64,000 bases of DNA from Micromonospora ferruginea (GTDB lineage: Bacteria > Actinomycetota > Actinomycetes > Mycobacteriales > Micromonosporaceae): positions 368,001-432,000 of the forward strand of contig NZ_CP059322.2 in assembly GCF_013694245.2 (NCBI RefSeq), in the 5' to 3' direction. This document shows, one piece after another, positions 8,500 to 16,523 of the stretch; the first letter of the stretch is position 1, and every line of letters begins with the position of its first letter. The notes below the pieces were generated by a model, which had not been told where the DNA came from, ran no database searches, and saw only the letters and a program-made list of their open reading frames with translations. The position numbers and the translations under genes are program-made.

Positions 8500-8618
8500 T
8501 CTTGCCCACGCCGCAGGCCTCGCCGCGCTCAGCGGCAGCTCAGGCCGGGTTACCCGACGGTTAGGGTGGGCGTCGCGAAGTCGTCTCCCGGCCACCGGGA
8601 TGCGGCTTCGTAGTGCTT

Positions 8619-8714
8619 CACGGTGTCCGTGGAGCCCAGCCGTCCCGACGTTCTCCGGGCCAACCGCAACGGGACGGCTGCACCCCCACCGCCCGTCCGG
8701 CGACGACCGGCGGG
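8619..8714 (+). promoter_or_regulatory. Structured leader of the purine permease gene
   Basis: Three successive helices are readable in the RNA: CACGG-TGT-CCGTG (8619-8631); a perfect 10-bp stem between 8638-8647 and 8670-8679 with a 22-nt loop; and a stem of CCCG-t-CCGG with CCGGCGGG (8692-8714). The sequence CGGGCCAACC occurs both in the large loop (8656) and again after the third stem (8711). It ends 27 nt before the ATG. It may be a cis-regulatory RNA; I do not recognise a known riboswitch class. Confidence 0.4.
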
Positions 8715-8741
8715 CCAACCCGGAACGGAGTACGCCACGCC

Positions 8742-10232
8742 ATGCGCGTGTCCACGCAGGATCCTGCTGCCCCGGTGGAGCCGGCGGAACCCGCCCCGCG
8801 CGGCCGCCTCGACCGCTACTTCGAGATCACCCGTCGCGGCTCGACCGTGCGGCGCGAGGTGCTCGCCGGAGTCGCCACGTTCGCCACGATGGCCTACATC
8901 GTGGTCCTGAACCCCCTGATCATCGGCACCGCGCCGGACGCCGACGGCAACCTGCTCGGCATCGGGCCGGTCGCCGGCGTCACCGCCCTGGTCGCCGCCG
9001 TCATGACGATCATGATGGGGGTCGTCGGCCGGGTGCCGTTCGCGGTCGCCACCGGCCTCGGGCTGAACGCGTTCGTCGCGTACGCGGTGGCCTCGCAGAT
9101 GACCTGGGCCGAGGCCATGGGCCTGGTGGTCGTCGAGGGCCTGATCATCACCGTGCTGGTGCTGACCGGCTTCCGCAAGGCCGTCTTCCGGGCCATCCCG
9201 GCCGAGCTGAAGGCCGCCATCGCCGCCGGCATCGGCCTGTTCATCGCCATGATCGGGTTCGTGGACGGCGGCCTGGTCCGGCGGGTGCCGGACGCGGCCG
9301 GCACCACGGTCCCGGTGCAGCTCGGCGGCGACGGCACGCTGCGCGGCTGGACCACCGTCGTGTTCCTGGTCGGCCTGCTGGTCACCGGCATCCTGGTGGC
9401 CCGCAAGGTCAAGGCCGGCGTGCTGATCGGCATCGTCGTCACCACGGTGGTCGCGGTGATCGTGAACGTGCTTGCCAAGCCCGGTCCGGCGTTCGTCGAC
9501 GGCAAGCCCAACCCGCAGGGGTGGCGGCTCAACGTGCCGACGCTGCCGGACCCGCTGATCCAGAAGCCCGACCTGCACCTGGTCGGCAACGTGTCGTTCG
9601 GCGCGTTCGCCCACGTCGGCGTGATGACCGCGCTGCTGCTGGTGTTCACGCTGGTGCTGGCCGACTTCTTCGACGTCATGGGCACCACGGTCGGCCTGGC
9701 CAAGCAGGCGAACCTGGCGACCTCCGACGGCACCGACATGCCCCGCCTGGGCAAGGTGCTCTTCGTCGACGGCGTCGCCGCGGTCGCCGGCGGCGCGGGC
9801 AGCGCCTCGTCCGCCACCACGTACGTCGAGTCGTCCTCGGGCATCGCCGACGGCGGCCGGACCGGCCTGACCAGCGTGGTCACCGGCGTGCTCTTCCTCG
9901 GCGCGCTGCTGCTCACCCCGCTGGTGTCGCTGGTGCCCAGCGAGGCCGCCGGCCCGGCGCTCGTGGTGGTCGGCGCGCTGATGATCCGCCAGGTCAAGGA
10001 CATCGACTTCACCGACCTCGGGGTGGCCGTGCCGGCGTTCCTGACCATGACGCTGATGCCGTTCACCTACTCGATCACCAACGGCATCGGCGCCGGCTTC
10101 GTGAGCTGGGTGGCGATCCGGGTGGCGCAGGGCCGGGCCCGCCAGATCCACCCGCTGCTCTGGGCGGTCGCGGTGGCGTTCGTGTTCTACTTCGGCATCA
10201 ACCTGGTCAAGGCGATCACCGGCGTGAGCTGA
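8742..10232 (+). CDS. NCS2 family purine/xanthine permease
   Basis: The 496-residue integral membrane protein has about 12-14 hydrophobic segments and the AzgA-like signature of hypoxanthine/guanine/adenine permeases: TFATMAYIVVLNPLIIG near the N-terminus, GLGLNAFVAY (about 105), an FDVMGT motif in LADFFDVMGTTVGLAKQ, and VESSSGIADGGRTGLTSV. The FDVMGT and ESSSG motifs are where NCS2 proteins bind the nucleobase and proton. It should import purine bases by proton symport. The ATG at 8742 follows GGAG by 11 nt; an upstream in-frame ATG at 8613 would translate the structured leader and is rejected. Confidence 0.92.
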   Translation: MRVSTQDPAAPVEPAEPAPRGRLDRYFEITRRGSTVRREVLAGVATFATMAYIVVLNPLIIGTAPDADGNLLGIGPVAGVTALVAAVMTIMMGVVGRVPFAVATGLGLNAFVAYAVASQMTWAEAMGLVVVEGLIITVLVLTGFRKAVFRAIPAELKAAIAAGIGLFIAMIGFVDGGLVRRVPDAAGTTVPVQLGGDGTLRGWTTVVFLVGLLVTGILVARKVKAGVLIGIVVTTVVAVIVNVLAKPGPAFVDGKPNPQGWRLNVPTLPDPLIQKPDLHLVGNVSFGAFAHVGVMTALLLVFTLVLADFFDVMGTTVGLAKQANLATSDGTDMPRLGKVLFVDGVAAVAGGAGSASSATTYVESSSGIADGGRTGLTSVVTGVLFLGALLLTPLVSLVPSEAAGPALVVVGALMIRQVKDIDFTDLGVAVPAFLTMTLMPFTYSITNGIGAGFVSWVAIRVAQGRARQIHPLLWAVAVAFVFYFGINLVKAITGVS

Positions 10233-10246
10233 ATCCATCCTCCGGG

Positions 10247-10615
10247 CTAGATGGGTGCGCTTCGTTCCGCGATGCTCTCGAAGATGTCGGCGTCGGTCTC
10301 CTGCTGCCAGCTTGGCAGGTCGGCCCAGTCAGCGACGTACGACGGTTTGGGATTCGGGAAGTGCTTGTGGATCTGACCGATCCAGCACAGCGCGACGAAG
10401 CGCCCCTTCTGCTCCCGGCTCAGCCTCCGGGCAGCGCCGTCCGTGGCCGCCAGAAAGGCGACGACCTGCTCGTACACGGCGGTGGCGCTGGCTCGCTCCC
10501 AATCAGGCATCGCCTCCCAGGGCGTGACGTAACCGGGCTTGGGCTCGCCGGGATGGTGGGCTCGGACCCCGGCGATCCACGCATCCCGGAAGACCTGGCC
10601 TGCTTCAACGGTCAT
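10247..10615 (-). CDS. Small protein with two repeats of a PKPxYVxxW motif
   Basis: The 122-residue protein is not a family I can name. It is an internal duplication: PKPGYVTPWEAMPDWERASA near residue 25 and PKPSYVADWADLPSWQQETD near residue 87 align, each preceded by a WIAGV/WIGQI segment and followed by an amphipathic helix ending in YEQV or FESI. No signal peptide or membrane helix is present. It overlaps the end of the upstream XRE/TPR gene by 11 bp and has GGAG before its ATG, so the two are co-transcribed and probably act together. Function unknown. Confidence 0.65.
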   Translation of the reverse strand: MTVEAGQVFRDAWIAGVRAHHPGEPKPGYVTPWEAMPDWERASATAVYEQVVAFLAATDGAARRLSREQKGRFVALCWIGQIHKHFPNPKPSYVADWADLPSWQQETDADIFESIAERSAPI

Positions 10616-12182
10616 CTGCCTGCTCCTCAGGTTTCCAGCCGGCGACCGGGGTCGTGACGGCGGCGGTGATCTGCTGGGTCAAGTGGCGCACGTGGTGGTC
10701 GCCGCCGAACGGCTTCAGCTCCGTCCGCAGGTCCAAGAGCCGCTGTTTGAGTACGCCGGACTGGCCCTGTCGCTCGGCGTCCAAGGCGGCGGCGCCGAAG
10801 TGTACGGCCTGGTAGACGTCGCCGCGCTGGACGCCGACCAGCGCGAGATCGATCATGACGATCCCGCGTCGGCGCACCGACAGACCCTGGCTGACGGCCT
10901 CCATGAGGACAGGCTCAGCGAGGGTTGGCCGTCCCAGCGCTACGTAGCAGTTGCCACGTTCCTCGGTTGTTCGTGACCCGTCGAAGCGCAGCCATCCGCC
11001 GTTGTGCACCTCGCCGGTCAACGAGCTGACGGATTCCGCTGAGTCGAGCGCTCGGCGGCATTCGTCAACCTGCCCGAGACGCGCCAGCGCCTGGGCTCGG
11101 ACCGACTGGACCCATTGCCTGGTGGACAGTTGGCTGTCGCCGTTCGCGGCCAGTCGCGCCGCTGCGTCGAGCATCGCCTTCGCGTCGGAGTACGCCTGCT
11201 GATAGAGGCTCAGGTAGGCGTACCGGGTCATGGCGCAGGCCCAGAGGTCGTACGCCTGGGCCTCGCGGCAGGCGGTCGCGGCGAGGGAGTAGCAGCGGCC
11301 GGCCTCCTCATGGTTGCCGGCATCGAAGGCCAGTTCGCCGGTGAGCTGAAGCAGGTCGGCCACGACGGCGCACAGCCGCCGATGGACGTCGGGAGCGTTG
11401 GACAGCCGCAGCGCGTCAGTCACGATCCCGAGTTGCTGACGGACCATCGGGGCGGCGGCGTGCTTCGGCATCGCTGCGCCGTATGCCTTCCACAGGGAGG
11501 CGTTCACCATCTCGTACTGTCGCAGGGTGCCGGCGCCCGGCGACGGCGATCCGGCCGTTGAGGAACCAGCGCGTTCCCAATCGACGCTGTGTGCGGCGGG
11601 TCCGCCCATCAGAGCACTGGCCATCGTGAGGATGCGCAGTAGTTCCCGTCGCGTCACGTCCCCAGTGTCCGCGATCTTTGTCGACTCCGGCCAGTCCGTG
11701 GCAATGCTGACTCCGGCAGCCGCCCCTTCGGTGCCAACCATCGAGGCCGGAGGCTTGAACCACAGCACGCGGGCCGGGATGCCGAGGATCTTCGACCAGT
11801 GCGCCAGGCGGTCGAGGTGCACGATCGGTGGACCATTCTCGATGCGGCTGAGTTGCGCCTGGGTCATGCCGAGCCAGCCGGCCACCGTACGCTGCGGCAG
11901 CGGTTCGCGGCCGTGGTACGGATGACAGCGGTAGGCGCGGAAGACCCGGCCGAGGTGTCGCTCGGTCAGGGCCTGCCGGATCGGTTCGTGTTCCCAGAAG
12001 CTTGCCGGCAAGGTCGGCGGTGTGATGAGCCGGTCCCGCTGCGCCGTCTGGCAGGCGGCGCAGCGGCCGGTGTCGTTGTCGCGGGCCAGCCGCCCACCAC
12101 AGCGTGGGCAGTTAGTGGGTCTCCCCGGCAACCTCGTCATCCGCGGTCGCTCCGTCCGTAGCGCTTCGTCGAGCCTATCCAT
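10605..12182 (-). CDS. XRE-type HTH regulator with zinc ribbon and TPR-like domain
   Basis: About 525 residues. A zinc ribbon comes first (NCPRCGGRL then RCAACQ), then an HTH (GWLGMTQAQLSRIENG), and then a long alpha-helical region rich in Ala and Leu that reads as tetratricopeptide-like repeats (from about residue 230). Proteins of this layout are actinobacterial regulators that bind peptides or protein partners through the helical part. The start is uncertain: ATG at 12182 and ATG at 12140 both have GGAG 8-9 nt upstream. It forms an operon with the overlapping small gene at 10615 and is divergent from the hydrolase gene at 12294. Confidence 0.78.
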   Translation of the reverse strand: MDRLDEALRTERPRMTRLPGRPTNCPRCGGRLARDNDTGRCAACQTAQRDRLITPPTLPASFWEHEPIRQALTERHLGRVFRAYRCHPYHGREPLPQRTVAGWLGMTQAQLSRIENGPPIVHLDRLAHWSKILGIPARVLWFKPPASMVGTEGAAAGVSIATDWPESTKIADTGDVTRRELLRILTMASALMGGPAAHSVDWERAGSSTAGSPSPGAGTLRQYEMVNASLWKAYGAAMPKHAAAPMVRQQLGIVTDALRLSNAPDVHRRLCAVVADLLQLTGELAFDAGNHEEAGRCYSLAATACREAQAYDLWACAMTRYAYLSLYQQAYSDAKAMLDAAARLAANGDSQLSTRQWVQSVRAQALARLGQVDECRRALDSAESVSSLTGEVHNGGWLRFDGSRTTEERGNCYVALGRPTLAEPVLMEAVSQGLSVRRRGIVMIDLALVGVQRGDVYQAVHFGAAALDAERQGQSGVLKQRLLDLRTELKPFGGDHHVRHLTQQITAAVTTPVAGWKPEEQADDR

Positions 12183-12293
12183 CCAATCCGCTCCGTGAGG
12201 GATTGGTATACGTGGCGCGCATACGAGGATCGTCGCCGTCGACTTCCTGGACAAACGGACCTGAAGCGTGGGCACGGGCGGGACGATCAGCGG

Positions 12294-13085
12294 ATGAGTC
12301 ACGCGGACGTCAACGGACTACGGATCTGGTACGAGCAGAGCGGAGCCGGCAGGCCGCTGGTCCTGCTGCACGGCTCCTACGGCTCGACGGAGGCGTTCGC
12401 TCCGACCCGGCGGGCGTTCGTCGCCCGTCGGCGGCTGATCGCCGTCGACCTGCCCGGCCACGGCCGCACCGCCGACGCCGACCGGCCGCTGCGCTTCGAG
12501 TCGATGGCCGACGACGTGGCCGCGTTGCTGCGCCACCTCGACCTGCCGGAGGTCGACCTGCTCGGCTACTCGCTCGGCGGCGGCGTGGCCCTGCGTACCG
12601 CGATCCAGCATCCGACGCTGGTCCGCCGCCTGGTCCTGGTCTCCACCCCGTGCCGGCGTGGGGGATGGCACCCCGACGCGCTGGCCGCGATGTCCGCCCA
12701 CGACGAACGGGCCGCCGAGCGGATGCGCGGCACCCCGGCCCACGAGCGGTACGCGCGGGTGGCGCCCCGGCCGCAGGACTGGCCGCTGCTCTGGGCCCGC
12801 AGTGGTGAGTTGCTGCGCCGCGACTACGACTGGTCGGGCGAGGTGGCCGCGCTGCCGATGCCGGTGCTGCTGGTCTACGCCGACGCGGACGCGATCCCGG
12901 TGCGCCACATGGCCGACTTCTTCGGGTTGCTCGGGGGCGGACGCGGGGACGCCGACGGCGCCGACCGTCCGGCGTCCCGGTTGGCCGTGCTGCCCGGCCT
13001 GACCCACGCCGACGTGGTCGCGTCCCCGGCCCTGCCGGCGGCGGTGCTGCCGTTCCTCACGCACGTCGCGCGCGCCCCCGGTTGA
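12294..13085 (+). CDS. Alpha/beta-fold hydrolase
   Basis: The 263-residue protein has the standard alpha/beta hydrolase pattern: oxyanion strand VLLHGSYGST, nucleophile elbow GYSLGG (about residue 92), catalytic acid in VYADADAIPV and catalytic His in LPGLTHADVV. All three triad residues are intact. No lid or fused domain helps to define the substrate; esterase, lactonase or haloperoxidase-like activity is possible. The ATG at 12294 begins MSHADVNGLRIWYEQ, a typical family start. The stop overlaps a nominal upstream start of the next gene, but that gene more likely begins at 13178. Confidence 0.88.
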   Translation: MSHADVNGLRIWYEQSGAGRPLVLLHGSYGSTEAFAPTRRAFVARRRLIAVDLPGHGRTADADRPLRFESMADDVAALLRHLDLPEVDLLGYSLGGGVALRTAIQHPTLVRRLVLVSTPCRRGGWHPDALAAMSAHDERAAERMRGTPAHERYARVAPRPQDWPLLWARSGELLRRDYDWSGEVAALPMPVLLVYADADAIPVRHMADFFGLLGGGRGDADGADRPASRLAVLPGLTHADVVASPALPAAVLPFLTHVARAPG

Positions 13086-13165
13086 GCGCCTCCGCGGGAG
13101 GAGTGAGTACCGGTACTCAGACGGGACCGGGTATCCGGCGGGCTGACCGGCGGCGCCCGGGCGGG

Positions 13166-13171
13166 CAGGCT
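13166..13171 (+). promoter_or_regulatory. Putative -10 box before the gene at 13178
   Basis: CAGGCT lies 6 nt before the GTG at 13178 and no good Shine-Dalgarno site is seen, the same arrangement as at other leaderless starts in this window. Confidence 0.3.
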
Positions 13172-13177
13172 GGACGG

Positions 13178-14506
13178 GTGATCACGTCGAAGCCGGCCGC
13201 CGTCGCGTGCCAACTCGTGGCGGCCTGGGCTCTGGGAGCGCTCGTTCTGCCGGCGATCGGGGAGTCCCTGCTCGTGATGATGTTCTTCGGCGGCTTCGGC
13301 CCGGCCGTCGCGGTCGCGGTCGTGGGCCTGGCGGCGCTCCTGGCGTACCTGACCTTCGTGGTCGCGATCACCCGTGAGGTCACGATCCTCGGCGCGACCG
13401 GTGGACGCCGACTGCTGTGGGCGCTCACCGTCCTCTGCGGAGGCAGCGTCGGTGGCGCTCTGAGCTGGGCCGCCGTCGAGGCGGCCGGGATCGCGGTGAG
13501 CCGTACCCCGGCCGTGACGGCCCTGCTCGGCGGCGTTCCCTACGCGCTGGTGGCCGGGCTGCTCCTGACCCACCGATGGTTCCGCGCGACCGCGCTCGGG
13601 CTGAGCGTGGTGCTCGCCGGCGTCGGGGTGGCGGTGCTGCGCCACGAGTCGCCGGACGAACTCGACGCGCGACTGGCCGCCGCCGACATGCGCCGTGAGA
13701 CGGCCTACTCGGTCGCCGTTCCCGGCTACCGGCCCACCGATGGTCGTGGCTACGGCGACGGCCGGGGTGGGGGAGGCTTCACCCCGACCGACCCGGCCGC
13801 GGTCCCACCCGACCGGTACGTCACGATCACGGCGTACGACCGGGTGCTGCCCGGGGAACGGATGTGCGGGCAGCCGAACGCCCAGGACTCCCGCCTGACC
13901 TGGGGCTCCTGCACGGTCGAGGCGGGTGGTCTGGTCTACCGGCACAACGAGATCGAACACGGCTACCAGGTTCCGGTCGGCCGCCGGTACGTCACAGTCG
14001 TCGGCACCCCGGCGGTCGGCCACGACGTGCTGCGGGCTGCGGCGCGGACGCTGCACCTGGCCACCATGAAGGAGTTGGGTGGGCACCAGGAGCAGACCGG
14101 CGACTACTACGTGGCGACGGTCCCCGGCTACGTCGGGCAGGTGGGCGGGATCCCCCCGAGCATGATCTACGCACCGGCCGACCACCTCGGCAGCGGAGGA
14201 CAGAGCGTGTCCGTCACGCTCTACGTCACGTACGCGTCCGGCGACGACGTCTGCCTCGGCGCCACCGAGTGCCGGCCGGACGCCGGCCTCACGTTCGTCC
14301 GCGGTGCGGACACGCACGGATACGTGGCCCGGCACGACGACATGAACGTGCGGGTCATGGGCGGACTGCGGGTCGACCGGGCGCTGCTGCGGCAGGCCGC
14401 TCTGGACGCCCGCCCGGCCACCGACGAGGAACTGCGCCGGGCGCTTCCTCCACTCGAGCCGCGCAACCTCGTCGACCACCTCCGGCAGTGGCTGCGGACG
14501 TTCTGA
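13178..14506 (+). CDS. Membrane protein with duplicated extracellular Cys-containing domain
   Basis: The 442-residue protein is not a family I recognise. Residues 1-155 hold about five hydrophobic helices. The C-terminal two thirds is soluble, is predicted outside, and contains two similar units: CGQPNAQDSRLTWGSC then GGLVYRHNEIEHGYQV, and CLGATEC then AGLTFVRGADTHGYVA. Each has a Cys pair followed by a G-L-x-(Y/F) strand, a H/D-rich turn and a helix with RAAARTL or RQAALDA. The GTG at 13178 is chosen over the reading-frame start at 13082, whose extra 32 residues are Gly/Arg-rich and overlap the previous gene. Confidence 0.6.
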   Translation: MITSKPAAVACQLVAAWALGALVLPAIGESLLVMMFFGGFGPAVAVAVVGLAALLAYLTFVVAITREVTILGATGGRRLLWALTVLCGGSVGGALSWAAVEAAGIAVSRTPAVTALLGGVPYALVAGLLLTHRWFRATALGLSVVLAGVGVAVLRHESPDELDARLAAADMRRETAYSVAVPGYRPTDGRGYGDGRGGGGFTPTDPAAVPPDRYVTITAYDRVLPGERMCGQPNAQDSRLTWGSCTVEAGGLVYRHNEIEHGYQVPVGRRYVTVVGTPAVGHDVLRAAARTLHLATMKELGGHQEQTGDYYVATVPGYVGQVGGIPPSMIYAPADHLGSGGQSVSVTLYVTYASGDDVCLGATECRPDAGLTFVRGADTHGYVARHDDMNVRVMGGLRVDRALLRQAALDARPATDEELRRALPPLEPRNLVDHLRQWLRTF

Positions 14507-14555
14507 CCGCCGCCGCCCTGGGCCGGATCACCCGGCACGGAACCCTGCCTGCTCG

Positions 14556-15914
14556 TCACCCGCGGGAACGGCGACGTCGGACGAAGCGGTAGACGACCAC
14601 CCCGCCGAGCACCAGCACCACGAGTCCCACGCTCCACCACACCCGGCCACCCAGCCCGGACGGCGGATCCGCCTCCCGGACCCGGCCGGACCGCACCACC
14701 GCGTCCGCCACGTCGACGGCGAGCACCTGGTCCGGCGCGGTGAGCAGCGTGGCCGGCGCGGAGGCGCCCGGCGTCAGACCCAGCACGCGGATCGACCGCA
14801 CGACCTGGTACCAGGTCCGCTCACCCATCTCCAGCGGCCCGCCGGTGGAGAACGCCGGCGCGTTCGGCTCCGGCCGGTACGCGACCACCCACGCGCTGCC
14901 GTCCGCCTGCCAGCCGAGCAGCCGGATCGCGGTCACGCCGGAGACGGTCGGCAGCGCCGGGGCGGGCAGCTCCCGCCCCTCGACGTCCACCCGGCCCAGC
15001 CGCCACCGGTCGGTCACCGGATCGCGTACCACCAGGGCCAGCGAGCCGTCCGGCAGCCAGGCGCCCTTGCCGGCCAGCGCGCGCTGGGCCGGCAGCGCGA
15101 ACGAGGACAGTTGCCGCCCGTCCGCGCTCGACACCAGCACCTTATCGCCGACCTGGTAGGCCAGGCGGGACCCGTCGGCGGTGAACGCCACCGGGCTGCC
15201 GAAGACCGGCACCTGCGTGGTCTCCAGCAGGCGGACCGCCCGGCCGGTGTCGAGCCGGACCAGGCTGAGCGTGTTCACCGCGGCGCTGCCCTCCGGGTTC
15301 ACAGACGTGGTGTCGCGGACCACAAGCGCCGACCCGTCCGGCGCCCAGCCGGCCGGGTCGGTCATCGAGCTGCCCGACCGCGGACTGGGCAGGTGCCGGG
15401 TCGCGCCGGTGACCAGGTCGATCACGTTGACTCCCGGGTGCCGGCCGGACCGGTCCGGCACGGCGAGCCGCCGCCCGTCGGGGGAGAGCAGCACCCCCTC
15501 GCCGGCCGGCACCTCGACCCCCACCGTCCAGTTCCGGTAGCGGTCCGCGTCGGCCGCGACGATGCCGACCGTGCCGTCCTCGTCGGTCAGCCCGGTCAGC
15601 CCGCGCGCCTGCCCGCTGAACACCACCGACGCCGGGCCGAGAGGGGGCCGGTCGGTGGCCCGCAACGCGCCGACCGGCGGCAACCCGAGCCGGTCCGGCA
15701 GTGCCGCCCCACCCGGGTCCGCCGGCGCCGGCGCGGTCCGCCCGCCCCCGCGTACCGTCAGCGGTGCGGCCGCCACCAGCGCCAGCACCACCGCGACCAC
15801 CGCGGCGGTCCGCACCCGCGTGCGCCGCGCGGTGGCCACCGCACGATCGTGCACCGGGTACGCGGGCACGTCCGCCGCCGCCTCCCGCAACGCCTCCCGC
15901 AGCCGTCCGCTCAC
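14556..15914 (-). CDS. Membrane-anchored WD40-like propeller protein, partner of a SigE-type sigma factor
   Basis: The 452-residue protein has a short cytoplasmic N-terminus, a transmembrane helix TAAVVAVVLALVAAAPL (about 35-51), a large extracellular part with repeated beta strands of the DGRRLAVPD / DGSRLAYQV / DGSALVVRD type (WD40/PD40-like propeller), and a second helix near the C-terminus (WWSVGLVVLVLGGVVVYRFV) followed by an Arg-rich tail. The GTG start overlaps the sigma-factor stop (GTGA), so the two are translationally coupled. By analogy with SigE-type pairs, the short cytoplasmic N-terminus could sequester the sigma factor, but there is no clear anti-sigma domain. Confidence 0.7.
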   Translation of the reverse strand: MSGRLREALREAAADVPAYPVHDRAVATARRTRVRTAAVVAVVLALVAAAPLTVRGGGRTAPAPADPGGAALPDRLGLPPVGALRATDRPPLGPASVVFSGQARGLTGLTDEDGTVGIVAADADRYRNWTVGVEVPAGEGVLLSPDGRRLAVPDRSGRHPGVNVIDLVTGATRHLPSPRSGSSMTDPAGWAPDGSALVVRDTTSVNPEGSAAVNTLSLVRLDTGRAVRLLETTQVPVFGSPVAFTADGSRLAYQVGDKVLVSSADGRQLSSFALPAQRALAGKGAWLPDGSLALVVRDPVTDRWRLGRVDVEGRELPAPALPTVSGVTAIRLLGWQADGSAWVVAYRPEPNAPAFSTGGPLEMGERTWYQVVRSIRVLGLTPGASAPATLLTAPDQVLAVDVADAVVRSGRVREADPPSGLGGRVWWSVGLVVLVLGGVVVYRFVRRRRSRG

Positions 15915-16414
15915 CGCTCGCTCCTCTCCGGCGTCCGCTCCCACAGGCCGGGGACGAGGTCCCGGAGCCGGCGCACGGCGTCGTGCCCGTGCCGCTTCAC
16001 GGTGCCCACCGAGCAGCCCAGCACGTCGGCCACCTGCGCCTCGGTCAGATCCTCGTAGTAGCGCAGCACCACCACCGCCCGCTGCCGGGCGGTGAGCAGC
16101 CGCAACGCCGCCACCACGCTCAGCCGCAGCGCGGTGTCCTCGGTGTGGTCGCCGCCGCCCCGCTCGGCCGGCGAGGCGTCCAGCCGCTCGGCCACCCGCC
16201 GTCGACGCCACCACGAGACCTGCTGGTGGTACATCGCCCGGCGCACGTACGCCTCCGGGTCGCCGTCGCGGATCCGCCGCCAGTGCCGGTAGGTCCGGGC
16301 CAGCGCGCTCTGCAACAGGTCCTCGGCGAGGTGATGGTCCCCGGTCAACAGGTACGCGGTCCGCGACAGCGCGGGTGACCGCTGCACCACGAACTCGTGG
16401 AACGACTCCGACAT
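15911..16414 (-). CDS. SigE family ECF RNA polymerase sigma factor
   Basis: The 167-residue protein has sigma region 2 (RTAYLLTGDHHLAEDLLQSA with the DxxAEDLxQ core, then AYVRRAMYHQQVSWWRRRR) and region 4 (LTARQRAVVVLRYYEDLTEA followed by the HTH ADVLGCSVGTVKRHGHDA). It directs core RNA polymerase to a specific promoter set. This SigE/SACE-type subfamily is common in actinobacteria. The ATG at 16414 is preferred because GAGGGG lies 6 nt upstream; the GTG at 16420 would be too close to it. The gene is the first of a two-gene operon with the coupled membrane protein. Confidence 0.92.
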   Translation of the reverse strand: MSESFHEFVVQRSPALSRTAYLLTGDHHLAEDLLQSALARTYRHWRRIRDGDPEAYVRRAMYHQQVSWWRRRRVAERLDASPAERGGGDHTEDTALRLSVVAALRLLTARQRAVVVLRYYEDLTEAQVADVLGCSVGTVKRHGHDAVRRLRDLVPGLWERTPERSER

Positions 16415-16523
16415 GCCCACCCCCTCGCTGCTATGAACGCCGGTCGGCCACCGGAGGGTTGAGGTCTATCCTCGAACGACAAGCCACGTGCTGACGGGGT
16501 GGTCGATGCCGAAGGGTCTGTCC

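Noticed and set aside
8550..10238. 562-residue minus-strand frame opposite the purine permease
   Set aside because: Asp/His/Gln-rich antisense of a hydrophobic membrane protein; no start signal.
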